Shown one piece after another: positions 33,371-42,178 of a stretch of 64,000 nucleotides of DNA (position 1 is the stretch's first letter; every line of letters begins with the position of its first letter). A model generated the notes under the pieces. That model was not told where the DNA came from and made no database searches. It saw only the letters and a program-made list of their open reading frames with translations. Source of the DNA: a bacterium (GTDB taxonomy: Bacteria > Actinomycetota > Acidimicrobiia > Spongiisociales > Spongiisociaceae); the NCBI GenBank assembly GCA_028820935.1, contig JAPPHZ010000045.1:1-64000 (forward strand), read 5' to 3'. The position numbers and the translations under genes are program-made.

Positions 33371-36253
33371 TCATCCCTCCAGCAAGCCGACCAGGTGTTC
33401 GGTCAGCCGGGCGGCCTCGTCGACCTTCGCCTGGTACTCGCCCAGGTCACCGGCGCGGAGGGCCTGATCGGCCTCCGTCAGGAGACGGTCGATCCGAAGG
33501 ACCGTGGCTTGAACTTCGTCGCTCCCGTCACCTGGAGCGGTAACGGCATCCTCGGACGCGGTGTCGGCGTCGGGGCGCACGACGGCCCGCGCCGAACCGA
33601 AGGTCTCCGCCAGGGCAGCATCCAGCGACTCGCTCATGATCGGGGTGGTCTGGTCACCGAACACCACCACAACCCGCTTGAACTCGGGCAGCAGGACCCC
33701 CTCCGCCCTGAGATAGATGGGCTGAATGAACAGGAGAGACTCCTCGACCGGCACCACCAGCATGTTGCCCCGGATGATCTCCGATCCCTGCTGCCCCAGC
33801 AGGGTGAACTGCTGGGAGATGACCGGATCCTGGTCGATCCGCGCGCTCACCTGCTCGAGCCCGTTGGTGAGCACTCCCCTGGGCAGGCGGTAGTCGATGA
33901 TCTTCCCGTAGTCGGAGGGACCGCTCTTCGCCACCAGGAAGGCGGTCATGTTGTTCCGGCTGGCCGGATTGAAGCTCTGGAAGATCAGGTAGGACAGATC
34001 CTCCTCATCCGGCAGCCTCATCAGCATGTAGTACGGCAAGCTCTGGCGAAGGTCCTTTCTGACCCGGCCGGCTTGATCGAACGCGTCGCCACGAAGCAGT
34101 TCCCGGTCGGATGTGGCCGGATCGCCCGGGATATCCCATTTGTCCTCGTCCTGGAAGAAGTCCTGCGGGTCCAACTGGTGATAGGTGGCGTACATCTCGG
34201 ACTGAACCCGGAACATGTCCTCCGGATAGCGCAGGTGGCCCCGTAGCTCCTCGCTCATCTCGGAAGCGTCCGTGAACACTTCGGGGAACACGTTCCGGTA
34301 GGCCTGGGTGAGCGGATCAGTGGGTTCGAGGACGTAGAGCGTCATGGTGCCGTCCTCGGCGTCGACCACCGCCTTCACCGAATTGCGGATGTAGTTGAAA
34401 TCGCGAGACAGATCCGAGGTGATCCCGAGGCGCTCGTCGATGACCGGCGCCGAGTACGGGTAGCGGTCGGTGGTCGCGTAGAGGTCTACGATCCACACCA
34501 GGCGCCCGTCGATGAGTGCAAGGTACGGATCGTTGTCGGCTTGCATGAAGGGCGCCACGCGGGCGAGCCGATCGACCACGTTGCGCACCATCAAGACCCG
34601 GGATTCCGGGCTGAGCTCGGGCGAGATGAGCGTGTTGAGGTCACCGAACCGCAGCGCCATCGCAAACCGGACCGCGAAGTTGGACAGCGGCACGCCGCCC
34701 TCCCCCTCATAGGTGTTGCGAACCACCGTGTCGTCCTCGCCGGAGGGGAAGTCGACCTCCGGCTGGTTGGTCCGGGCGATGACGTAGCTACCCGACTCGG
34801 CCGCCTCGCCGAAGTAGATGCGGGGCTGGAGGGTCTGCAGCTCGGGCACTATCGACTCGGGTGGAACGTCCCGCACCAGGAAGTCGGGCTCGCCCGTGGT
34901 CGGGTTTACATCGTTGGCCCGGGAGATCACCTCCCCGAACCCGTGCGTGTACACCAGCTTCTCGTTGACCCATCCCTCCGCCGGCAGGTCCTCCGAGTCC
35001 AGTTCCCGGGCGGCGACCATCACCTGGGTCAGTTCCCCGTCGATCACGTACCGGTCGGTATCGACATTGGATATCTGGTAGTAGGGGCGGATCGCCTGCA
35101 GCTGGGAGTAGGCCGGCAACAGCACGCCGGGGTCCCAGAGCTTCACGTTGCTGATGGTCGCCTGGTTACCGGCGATGTCCTCGCTGGTCAGGTCCGGCGA
35201 TGCCGCGAAGTCGCGGGTCTCCACCTGCCCCTCCCCCAGGCCGTAGGCATCCAGGGTGTACTCGATGTGATGCTCGATGTAGGGGCGCTCGAGGTTGAAC
35301 TGGTTGGGCTGGACACGGAAACGCTCGATGGCCGCCGGGATGACGCCGCCTACCACCACCGAGACGATGAGCCACAGCCCGCCCGCAACCGCCGGCAGTA
35401 ACCAGCCTGCCTGGCGCATATTCCACAGGAGCAAGCCCGCGCCCAGTATCGAGATGGCCATCAGCAAAGTGAGGGCCGGGCGATGGGCGGTGACGTCTGT
35501 GTAGGAAGCGCCGAAGATGGCGCCCCGGGTGGAGTACAGGAGTTCGTAGGCGTCGAGCCGGTAGGCGACCGCCTTGAGTAGCGCCAAAGCCGCCAGCAGG
35601 ACCGACAGGTGAGACTTGACCCCTCTCGATACGAGCGGGAACCGGTTCGGCAGCCGCTGGATGCCGCCGCTCAAGTAGTGGTATGCCAGCGAGACCAGCG
35701 CGGATGCGACCACTAGCTGGATCGCCCACCCAACGATGTTCCGGTAGACGGGTAGGTGGAACACGTAGAAGGACACATCGACCCCGAAGATCGGATCGGC
35801 CTTCCCGAACGGGACTTCGTTGAGCCAGACCAGCACGTCCCGCCACCACGCGGATATCGAGACGCCGAGCAGGAGCCCCAGAACCGTCGCCCCGGCCAGG
35901 TGGGCGCGGATCCGGCGCGCGCGGATCCATTGCCGGAAGCGGCGGATCACCTCGTCATCCGGGCCTCCGTCTATCAGCGGGGTGACCTTGCAGCGGGAGA
36001 CCACCTCCAGGTTGATCCCGATGACGAGGGCGGCCACCGCGAAGCCGGCCAGCCCCAGCAGGATGCGGGACAGCAGGCTGGTGACCCATACCGACGTGGC
36101 GCCCACCGAACTGAACCAGAGATAGTCGGTCCATGCCGTGGCCAGCCCGCTCAGCGCCGTCAGGAGCAGGAAGGCGGCCAGCGCCACGAGGATGAGCCAG
36201 CGACTGGAACGGCGGCGAGGCCGCCGGAATGAGCCCGGCTCCATTCTGATCAT
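33371..36253 (-). CDS. UPF0182 family large membrane protein
   Basis: This is a 960-residue protein of the actinobacterial UPF0182 family, whose function is unknown. The first about 320 residues contain seven or so membrane helices (starting RWLILVALAAFLLLTALSGLA). The large remainder is extracytoplasmic and includes the family blocks QPNQFNLERPYIEHHIEYTLDAYGL, TTDRYPYSAPV, NYIRNSVKAVVDAEDGTM and the long YPEDMFRVQSEMYATYHQ region. The C-terminal about 100 residues are acidic and helical. It is 24 bp below a DivIVA-domain gene and probably cotranscribed. Confidence 0.92.
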   Translation of the reverse strand: MIRMEPGSFRRPRRRSSRWLILVALAAFLLLTALSGLATAWTDYLWFSSVGATSVWVTSLLSRILLGLAGFAVAALVIGINLEVVSRCKVTPLIDGGPDDEVIRRFRQWIRARRIRAHLAGATVLGLLLGVSISAWWRDVLVWLNEVPFGKADPIFGVDVSFYVFHLPVYRNIVGWAIQLVVASALVSLAYHYLSGGIQRLPNRFPLVSRGVKSHLSVLLAALALLKAVAYRLDAYELLYSTRGAIFGASYTDVTAHRPALTLLMAISILGAGLLLWNMRQAGWLLPAVAGGLWLIVSVVVGGVIPAAIERFRVQPNQFNLERPYIEHHIEYTLDAYGLGEGQVETRDFAASPDLTSEDIAGNQATISNVKLWDPGVLLPAYSQLQAIRPYYQISNVDTDRYVIDGELTQVMVAARELDSEDLPAEGWVNEKLVYTHGFGEVISRANDVNPTTGEPDFLVRDVPPESIVPELQTLQPRIYFGEAAESGSYVIARTNQPEVDFPSGEDDTVVRNTYEGEGGVPLSNFAVRFAMALRFGDLNTLISPELSPESRVLMVRNVVDRLARVAPFMQADNDPYLALIDGRLVWIVDLYATTDRYPYSAPVIDERLGITSDLSRDFNYIRNSVKAVVDAEDGTMTLYVLEPTDPLTQAYRNVFPEVFTDASEMSEELRGHLRYPEDMFRVQSEMYATYHQLDPQDFFQDEDKWDIPGDPATSDRELLRGDAFDQAGRVRKDLRQSLPYYMLMRLPDEEDLSYLIFQSFNPASRNNMTAFLVAKSGPSDYGKIIDYRLPRGVLTNGLEQVSARIDQDPVISQQFTLLGQQGSEIIRGNMLVVPVEESLLFIQPIYLRAEGVLLPEFKRVVVVFGDQTTPIMSESLDAALAETFGSARAVVRPDADTASEDAVTAPGDGSDEVQATVLRIDRLLTEADQALRAGDLGEYQAKVDEAARLTEHLVGLLEG

Positions 36254-36277
36254 GATCCAGGAGGGTAGCGGGCTACC

Positions 36278-37486
36278 TCAGAAAGGGGAGTTGGAGCGCC
36301 TGACCCGGCTCCGCAACCGGGCGAAGAGTGCCGCCAGTTCGTCATCCGACGGCGCCATACGGCCGGCGTCTCCGCTATCGCCGCGGGCGGTACCGGGCGC
36401 TCTGCCGGGACCGGGCCCGGTTCCGGCCCTGGCCGGCGCGGACGGTTCAGCGGAACGATCCGGTCGTGCTGCGGACGCGGGTTCTCCGTTCTCCGCCTCG
36501 ACACCGCCCTCTGATCCGGACCGGAGGCGCGCCACCTCCCGCGCCACCTCCACGGCATCGACCTCGACGCGGGCCCGCGTAGCAGGGGTACCGACCAGGC
36601 GAACGCTCCGCGTCCCATCGGCCCAGCCGAGACGCATGGAAGATTCGCCGCCCGCCACTCCCTCGTTATCGTCGCTGCCTGCGGGCTCCGCCGATTCGCC
36701 CTTCGCCGGCGCCTCAGCCGGGGTCGAACCGGCAGGTATCACCCGGATCGTGCCGTACACCTGGGGTGGAGCCGGCGGGCCTGACTCCTCGACCTGCCCG
36801 TTAGCCGCCGGAACCTGCACCACCAATCGCTTGGTCCTCGCGGTAGCCGACTCGGCGTCCTCGCCATCCTGCACCTGCTCATCGCCGCCCCCTTCGGCGT
36901 CTGCGTCCGGGCCGGCAACGCTTGCCAGCTCGACCAAACGGTCGTACTCCACCCTCGCCGTCTGCAGGACGTTCTCGGAGTCCCGGCGCGCCGCCGCCAG
37001 ATTCCGTATCGCCCGGCGCTCCGCGTCATCGATGATCAGGAGGGCATCACGCTCCGCCTCAGCTCGCAGCTCGGCCACCTCGGAACTCGCCGCCTCCAGC
37101 ATGTCCGTGGCCGCCTCCCAGGCAACCTGCCGCAGGGTGAAGGCTTCGTCCTCCGCCTCGGCCACGATCTCGCGGGCCTGCTGGTGAGCCGACTCCACGC
37201 TGTCCGACACATCGACCTCGGCCGTGTTGCGGATACGCTCGGCCGCTAATCGGGCCGACTCCAGTACATCGTCGATCTCCCGCACGGCCGAGGCGATGGC
37301 CCCACTCAACTCCGGCTCCGGCACCCTTCCGCTCTCGTCCGGGATCCGAGTGCCCGGGGAGGAGAGCCGGGCAATACGCTGGTTGGCCTCCTTGACGAAT
37401 GCCCGCACCTCGAGAGGGTCATAGCCCAGGAGGGTGCGGCTGAATGCCAGCTCCTCGGCGTCCGCGACAGGCGTCTCTCTGTTCAT
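36278..37486 (-). CDS. DivIVA-domain coiled-coil protein
   Basis: The N-terminus (about residues 10-40: AFSRTLLGYDPLEVRAFVKEANQRIARL) matches the membrane-targeting DivIVA domain. An Ala/Glu/Arg coiled coil follows to about residue 185 (ESAHQQAREIVAEAEDEAFTLRQVAWEAATDMLEAASSEVAELRAEAERDALLIIDDAE). The C-terminal half is low-complexity, Pro/Ala/Gly-rich and probably disordered. DivIVA proteins mark negative curvature at poles and septa. The first gene below two DnaA boxes, it may link division or polar growth to replication; that is inference. Confidence 0.8.
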   Translation of the reverse strand: MNRETPVADAEELAFSRTLLGYDPLEVRAFVKEANQRIARLSSPGTRIPDESGRVPEPELSGAIASAVREIDDVLESARLAAERIRNTAEVDVSDSVESAHQQAREIVAEAEDEAFTLRQVAWEAATDMLEAASSEVAELRAEAERDALLIIDDAERRAIRNLAAARRDSENVLQTARVEYDRLVELASVAGPDADAEGGGDEQVQDGEDAESATARTKRLVVQVPAANGQVEESGPPAPPQVYGTIRVIPAGSTPAEAPAKGESAEPAGSDDNEGVAGGESSMRLGWADGTRSVRLVGTPATRARVEVDAVEVAREVARLRSGSEGGVEAENGEPASAARPDRSAEPSAPARAGTGPGPGRAPGTARGDSGDAGRMAPSDDELAALFARLRSRVRRSNSPF

Positions 37487-37487
37487 A

Positions 37488-37527
37488 TGTGGATAACTCT
37501 ACCCCGTGATCCGCATCTTGGGGATAA
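37488..37527 (-). promoter_or_regulatory. Two DnaA boxes upstream of the DivIVA-domain gene
   Basis: On the minus strand TTATCCACA (37488-37496) is a perfect consensus DnaA box. TTATCCCCA (37519-37527) differs at one position. They are in the same orientation, 31 bp apart, close to three helical turns, and the first ends 2 bp before the ATG at 37486. They occupy most of the 60-bp gap between ylbL-like and the DivIVA gene. With only two boxes and no AT-rich unwinding region this is more likely regulatory than an origin. Confidence 0.7.
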
Positions 37528-37546
37528 GTTCCTGTGACGGACGCAT

Positions 37547-38629
37547 TCAGGCCGCTAAACCCCTAACGGCCTCAACCGCCTCCGCGATCGAGGAAACAGC
37601 CAGGATCTCGACACCATCCAACCCGGCCGCCACTGCGTCCGGGTAGTTCTGCTGCGGCACCAGGATGTACCGGGCCCCGGCGTTCTGGGCGGCGATGACC
37701 TTCTGGCGAACGCCTCCTACCGGCCCCACGTGCCCGTCGGACGAGATGGTGCCGGTACCGGCGATGATGTTCCCCCGGACCAGATCCTCTTCCGTGAGCA
37801 GGTCGATCAAGCCCAGCGCGTACATCATGCCCGCCGACGGACCGCCCCCGGAAGTGGCCCGATCGATGTCGATCTCGAAGGGCAGCTCCATGGGAGGCGT
37901 GTAGTCGCCCAGGCCGATGCCCACCATCGGCCGCCCGGGATCCTCCAGGTGCTCGGCCAGGACGACCTCGAGGTCGTAACGATCATCGTCCCTCAGGATG
38001 CTGAGCACCACGATGTCGCCGACCTCTCTCAAGCCGATGGCGCCCGTAGCCTCCTCGAGAGTATTGACGGGCAAGTGTTCTACCGCCACCACCACATCAC
38101 CGTGCTCGAGGATCCCTGCCGCCGGCCCGTCCTCTAGCACAGACACGACCAGCACCCCGTCCTCGGCGCGCGTGACCGGGACCTCCAGGTACTCAAGCGC
38201 CGCCAGAATGGCGCTGTCCACGGACCTGTCCATCATCTGAAGGTTCCGCTCCCGATGCTCCTCGGGCGTGACACCCTCCGGGCGGATCAGATCTCGCGGT
38301 ACCACGTCAACATGCGGATCCAGCCAGCCCTCCACCAGGGCATACGCGTTCACCTCCTGCAGGCTGACCGTCAACAGGTAAAGGTCCCCGTTCAACGGAT
38401 GGACGGAGGGACCGCCCTCGACGGTCACGTAGTCGACCACCTCACCGATCGGTCCGGGCCACATTGCGTAGTACGGGACCGTGACGAACCACAGGAGCCC
38501 GGCCACCACCGTCGAACAGACCAACCCGACCGCGGCCGCCACCGGCCAGACACGACCCGTGGGCTGCCGGGAGTCCTTGCTGCCGGCAGGATCCTCACGA
38601 CTCGGGGAAGTCTCGGGAAGCTTGTGCAT
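37547..38629 (-). CDS. Membrane-anchored PDZ/Lon-like serine protease (YlbL family)
   Basis: An N-terminal transmembrane anchor (about residues 28-50) is followed by a PDZ domain (DGVLVVSVLEDGPAAGILEHGDVVVAVEH, about 160-190) and a C-terminal Lon-like protease domain. The catalytic Ser is in SGGGPSAGMMYALGLIDLL (about residue 265) and the Lys in VGGVRQKVIAAQNAGA (about 310). At 360 residues it fits the YlbL family of actinobacteria and bacilli, whose substrates are mostly undefined; in Bacillus a YlbL protein degrades a division inhibitor. Confidence 0.88.
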   Translation of the reverse strand: MHKLPETSPSREDPAGSKDSRQPTGRVWPVAAAVGLVCSTVVAGLLWFVTVPYYAMWPGPIGEVVDYVTVEGGPSVHPLNGDLYLLTVSLQEVNAYALVEGWLDPHVDVVPRDLIRPEGVTPEEHRERNLQMMDRSVDSAILAALEYLEVPVTRAEDGVLVVSVLEDGPAAGILEHGDVVVAVEHLPVNTLEEATGAIGLREVGDIVVLSILRDDDRYDLEVVLAEHLEDPGRPMVGIGLGDYTPPMELPFEIDIDRATSGGGPSAGMMYALGLIDLLTEEDLVRGNIIAGTGTISSDGHVGPVGGVRQKVIAAQNAGARYILVPQQNYPDAVAAGLDGVEILAVSSIAEAVEAVRGLAA

Positions 38630-38796
38630 AGGGCCTGATCGAGATTAACCACCGGCCGTGCACACCGGATCATCGGCGCCCGGTAGCCTGTCACCCAGCC
38701 CCGGTCCGCCGAGTAGCCACGGTCGTGATCGGATGGCCATGAAACCCGGTCAGGCCCGATCGAGTCCAAAGCCCAGTCAACACCAAGGAGCCCACC

Positions 38797-39384
38797 ATGA
38801 CCTACCAGCCGGAGGTGCTTTCCGCCCGGATCATCCCGCTCGGGAACATGGACGCACGCGTCGCCGCCGCCATCCGGGTTGCGGCTTTTGCCCTGCTGAC
38901 CGCGGCCTGTGCCCAGATCCGGATCCAGCTGGGCTTCACGCCCGTACCGATCACGGGGCAGACGTTCGCCGTGCTCCTGACCGGTGCGGTTCTCGGATCT
39001 CGGGAGGGGGCCGCCAGCCAGTTGCTATACGTCGCTCTGGGGGCGATCGGGCTTCCCTTCTACGCGGGCGGAACAGGTGGTTGGGAAGTGACCACCGGAG
39101 CGACCGGCGGGTACCTGGTGGGGTTCATCGTGGCCGCCTACGTGACCGGTTACCTCGCCGAGCAGCGCCACGATCGCCGCTTGGCCACCTCGGTCGGCAC
39201 CTTCCTGACCGGCAACCTCATCATCTACGCCCTGGGCGTAGCCTGGCTCATGTACACGTTCTCCTGGGACCTCGCAGTCGGCGTCGAGAAGGGAATGGCC
39301 CCCTTCATCATCGGCGACACCATCAAGATCCTGTTGGCCGCCGGCGCCACCCCCATCGCCTGGAAACTGGTGGGACGTCTCTAG
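38797..39384 (+). CDS. bioY: Biotin transporter substrate-binding component BioY
   Basis: BioY is the S-component that binds biotin in an ECF-type importer. The 195 residues form six membrane helices, with the family blocks GFTPVPITGQTFAVLLTGAVLGSREGAASQLLYVALGAIGLPFYAGG and GGYLVGFIVAAYV. No energy-coupling genes (bioM, bioN) are adjacent, so it acts alone or with a shared module. AAGGAG lies 7 bp before the ATG. The TAG stop (39382-39384) begins a CTAG-type repeat. Confidence 0.93.
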   Translation: MTYQPEVLSARIIPLGNMDARVAAAIRVAAFALLTAACAQIRIQLGFTPVPITGQTFAVLLTGAVLGSREGAASQLLYVALGAIGLPFYAGGTGGWEVTTGATGGYLVGFIVAAYVTGYLAEQRHDRRLATSVGTFLTGNLIIYALGVAWLMYTFSWDLAVGVEKGMAPFIIGDTIKILLAAGATPIAWKLVGRL

Positions 39385-39482
39385 TTTCTAGTCTCTAGTA
39401 TTTTAGTTCTCTAACAACCAACAACTAAATATCTAGCAACTGGCAACTAGCAACGAGCAACGAGCAACTAGTAACTAGACTA
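39381..39482. repeat. CTAG heptamer-family repeat, copy 5
   Basis: It is the longest copy, about 100 bp, and fills the whole gap between convergent bioY and moaE. The left half follows bioY with CTAGTTTCTAGTCTCTAG and degenerate units. The right half is in the opposite orientation with CAACTGG, CAACTAG, CAACGAG and CAACGAG-like heptamers ending GTAACTAG. The bioY TAG is at the left edge and the moaE TAG (39480-39482, minus) at the right edge. Confidence 0.92.
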
Positions 39483-39926
39483 CGAGCCCGGGGACCAGGC
39501 TTCTCCCTCCGGCCAGACTTCCTTCTTCCAGATGGGGGCGCGGGACTTGAGTTCGTCGATCAGGTATCGGGCGGCTTCGAATGCTTCGGCGCGGTGCGCA
39601 CAGGCGACAGCCACCGCCACCGAGGCCTCGGTCAACTCCACCCGTCCGACCCGGTGCTCGACCACTGCTGCGTTGATGGGCCAGCGAGCCGTGGCTTCTT
39701 CCACGATCTCCTCGATCCTGCTCACCACATGAGCCTCGTAGGCCTCGTACTCCAGGTGGGTTATCCCCTGCCTGCCGTGGGAATGATCCCGCACGGTACC
39801 CAGGAAGAGAGCGATGGCCCCGCTCGGCGGGCCGCTCACCTCGCCGACCAGCGAACGCGGATCGATGGGCCGGGCGGAGACCCTGACCCGGCATCGAGCC
39901 CGCTCCCCCGGCTGCGGAGATTCCAT
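39480..39926 (-). CDS. moaE: Molybdopterin synthase catalytic subunit MoaE
   Basis: MoaE transfers sulfur from MoaD to precursor Z to make molybdopterin. Typical segments are GAIALFLGTVRDHSHGR (about residue 38), LEYEAYEAHVVSRIEEI, VEHRVGRVELTEASVAVAVACAHRAEAFEAARYLIDELKSRAPIWKKE with the active-site Lys residues. I chose ATG 39926 (148 residues), where homology starts; the frame extends 30 codons further without similarity. No moaD or other moa gene is in the window. Confidence 0.92.
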   Translation of the reverse strand: MESPQPGERARCRVRVSARPIDPRSLVGEVSGPPSGAIALFLGTVRDHSHGRQGITHLEYEAYEAHVVSRIEEIVEEATARWPINAAVVEHRVGRVELTEASVAVAVACAHRAEAFEAARYLIDELKSRAPIWKKEVWPEGEAWSPGS

Positions 39927-40048
39927 GCGTTGGAGTCTAGGAGGGCACTCCGGACCGACCGTGGGCGCTAGCAGACCGCGCCAAGTCAGTTTCCCCGGCG
40001 GACTACGGTGGTGCACGACGCCGTGCCAACGTATAGGGGGGCGCGCAA

Positions 40049-41143
40049 ATGACGGATCGCAACCTCCTCGACGAGCTCATGAAGCTGCTCAGCCGGCCGG
40101 GCCCGGTCAACTGGGCCTTGGCCGAGCAACTGGCCGGCCATGTCTCGGGTGAGCCCGAACCGATCGATCCCTGGATCGCCGATGAATACCTGGAACTCGT
40201 TCGTCTGGCCCAGTTGAAGGTCCCCGCAACCACCGGCCTAGCCACCGATCCGACTCTGGCGCCGGTCCTGGTCGGTCGGAAGGAATGGGCCAGGCTCCAC
40301 CTCCGATCCTTCCGCTACCTGGTCGATCCCATGGCGGACCGCCTGGACGGGATGGGATCCGGCCCGCTGGGCGGGCTGATGAAACCCCTCGGTCCGGTGC
40401 TCCTGGGCATGAACGCCGGTGCGCTGGTAGGGATGCTGAGCACGCAGGCGCTCGGCTCGTTCGATGCCGGGCTGCCGACCGCCGAGCCGGTCGGCATCAC
40501 CTTCCACATTCCCAACATCGAACGCTTCGCGACAGAACACGGACTCGATCCCCGCCAGGTCAGGTTGTGGGCGGCATTCCACGAGTCGGTCCACGAGGCC
40601 CTACTCGGCCTACCGTGGGTCCGACCCCATCTGATCGATCTGTTCGGATCACTGGTGACTTCGATGGAACTCGACACCGGCGCGCTCGGTATCTGGCAGG
40701 AGGCCCTCACCGACCCTGCTCGGCTGGAGGAGGCGTTCGGCCAACCGGGCGGGATGAACGCGCTGTTCGGAGGCGGGGTGGACGAGGAGCTGTTGGAAGA
40801 GGCTCATACCGCCATGACCATGGTGGAGGGGTACGGCGCATATCTGGTCGAACAGGCTTCGACCGGGTTGCTTCCAGACCTGGCGGCCATCCGCGCCGCG
40901 ATGACCGAACGGCTGGCCAACCGGCAGGATCGATCCGAATTCGCCGGAACCCCCCGGAGCGCTTCGTCGGCTGGCGTCGACGGCAGGGGCACCGGGTTCT
41001 GTGCCGAGGTAGGTGCGCGCTGGGGGCCGGAAGCGGTACGGAGGATCTGGGAAGGCCCTGACAGAATGCCCTCCCCACGGGAACTCGCCGACGTCACCGG
41101 CTGGGCGGCGAGGGTTCTGCTCGACGACCCCTTCACCGGCTGA
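40049..41143 (+). CDS. Zincin-like metalloprotease, DUF2342 family
   Basis: This is a 364-residue member of the actinobacterial DUF2342/zincin family. The active-site motif is WAAFHESVHEALLG (HExxH, about residue 177), and a downstream Glu-rich helix could give the third ligand. PLGGLMKPLGPVLLGMNAGALVGMLSTQALGSFD is the characteristic glycine-rich amphipathic block. Family members are sometimes annotated as F420-biosynthesis-associated, without firm evidence. A run of G serves as Shine-Dalgarno. Confidence 0.87.
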   Translation: MTDRNLLDELMKLLSRPGPVNWALAEQLAGHVSGEPEPIDPWIADEYLELVRLAQLKVPATTGLATDPTLAPVLVGRKEWARLHLRSFRYLVDPMADRLDGMGSGPLGGLMKPLGPVLLGMNAGALVGMLSTQALGSFDAGLPTAEPVGITFHIPNIERFATEHGLDPRQVRLWAAFHESVHEALLGLPWVRPHLIDLFGSLVTSMELDTGALGIWQEALTDPARLEEAFGQPGGMNALFGGGVDEELLEEAHTAMTMVEGYGAYLVEQASTGLLPDLAAIRAAMTERLANRQDRSEFAGTPRSASSAGVDGRGTGFCAEVGARWGPEAVRRIWEGPDRMPSPRELADVTGWAARVLLDDPFTG

Positions 41144-41199
41144 GAGCTCGCGCGCCGCCGATAGTATGGCCCGGAGTCGACCGAAGACGAGGAGTTGAT

Positions 41200-41655
41200 A
41201 TGGCGATCGAAATAGGACAGCCGGCACCGGCGTTCTCCTTACCGGACACCAACAACGAGCAGGTCACTCTGGAGTCCCTGCGCGGCAACAAGACCCTGCT
41301 GGTGTTCATCCCGTTCCCGTTCACCGAGGTGTGCACCGGCGAGCTCTGCGAGCTGCAGGAGAACCTGGGACAGCTACAGGAACTCGGATCCAACGTGGTC
41401 GCCATCACCTGCGACACCCGGTTCGCCAACGACGCTTGGGCCGAGCGGGAAGGGATCGACTACCCGGTGCTGAGCGACTACTGGCCACACGGGGAAACTT
41501 CCAGGGCCTACGGCGTCTTCAACGACTCCTTGGGGGCTGCCATGCGCTCCACCTTCGTGCTGAACGCTCGTGGGACCGTGACCGACATAATCCGATCGGA
41601 AGAGATCCTGGTCGCCCGCCAGTTCGAGGACTACCTGACTGCCCTCTCGAGCTGA
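41200..41655 (+). CDS. Peroxiredoxin, AhpE-like
   Basis: The 151-residue thioredoxin-fold peroxidase has the active site PFPFTEVCTGELCELQE, where the first Cys (about residue 46) is the peroxidatic one. The later segment YPVLSDYWPHGETSRAYGVFNDSLGAAMRSTFVLN closely resembles mycobacterial AhpE. A second Cys five residues on (GELC) is unlikely to be the normal resolving Cys. It has GAGGAG before the ATG and TAGTAT (41162-41167) as a possible -10. Confidence 0.92.
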   Translation: MAIEIGQPAPAFSLPDTNNEQVTLESLRGNKTLLVFIPFPFTEVCTGELCELQENLGQLQELGSNVVAITCDTRFANDAWAEREGIDYPVLSDYWPHGETSRAYGVFNDSLGAAMRSTFVLNARGTVTDIIRSEEILVARQFEDYLTALSS

Positions 41656-41744
41656 TCCGGTGGTCAGCGGTCAGTGGATGGCGTAACTCGGGAATGACAC
41701 GGGGAACCCACCAGGCTCAACGGCTGCAGTAGATCTGAATGGCC

Positions 41745-41793
41745 CCGGTGACCGTCTGGCCACCGGAAAGCGGCCAGCGGCCCCTTCTGGGGG
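41745..41793. terminator. GC-rich hairpins between convergent peroxiredoxin and tatA
   Basis: CCGGTG (41745-41750), a 10-base loop and CACCGG (41761-41766) form one hairpin. CCCC-TTCT-GGGG (41781-41792) forms a second, short one. Neither is followed by a T-run, so this is at best a weak or factor-assisted terminator. The remainder of the 195-bp gap holds no gene. Confidence 0.3.
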
Positions 41794-41820
41794 CGTCAGC
41801 GACTGCTAGTCAGTGGAATC

Positions 41821-41854
41821 CAACAGCAACTAGCAACTAGCAACTAGCAACTAG
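41821..41854 (-). repeat. CTAGTTG heptamer array, copy 6
   Basis: Four perfect CAACTAG units (41827-41854 on the plus strand) read, on the minus strand, as CTAGTTG units following tatA. The tatA stop TAG is 41851-41853, so the stop lies inside the first unit. Here only the minus-strand gene has an array; the convergent peroxiredoxin ends with TGA 166 bp away. Confidence 0.94.
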
Positions 41855-42072
41855 GTCTCGGTACCGGAAGTGGTCGTGTTGGAATCGGAGATCATCGTGG
41901 TGGGTGCTGCCTCGTCCTGCTCCTCGGTGCGGCCCTCTTCGACTCCCTTACGGAACTCTCGAGCCGAGCTGCCCAGCGAACGCGCCAATTCCGGAAGCTT
42001 CCGGGCGCCGAACAGGAGCAGGATTACCACGAGGATAATGATGATCTCGCCACCTTGGATCTTGGGAATCAT
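41851..42072 (-). CDS. tatA: Twin-arginine translocase subunit TatA
   Basis: TatA forms the pore-like component of the Tat pathway for folded proteins. At 73 residues it has the single N-terminal helix (EIIIILVVILLLFGARKLPELARSLGSSAREFRKGVEEG) with the FG hinge and amphipathic helix, then an acidic, Thr-rich tail. GGGAAGGGAGA serves as Shine-Dalgarno. The TAG is part of the heptamer array. tatC is not in the window. Confidence 0.94.
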   Translation of the reverse strand: MIPKIQGGEIIIILVVILLLFGARKLPELARSLGSSAREFRKGVEEGRTEEQDEAAPTTMISDSNTTTSGTET

Positions 42073-42178
42073 CCGTAGTCTCCCTTCCCTTGGACCCGAT
42101 GATAACAGCGCAGCCCGGCCAACACCTTGAGCACCCCGGACGCCGGTATTCAGGCGCCGGAAGTGGTGGCCAATAGTC

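Noticed and set aside
37488-37527. Chromosomal replication origin
   Set aside because: There are only two DnaA boxes, no AT-rich unwinding region, and no dnaA, dnaN or parAB nearby.
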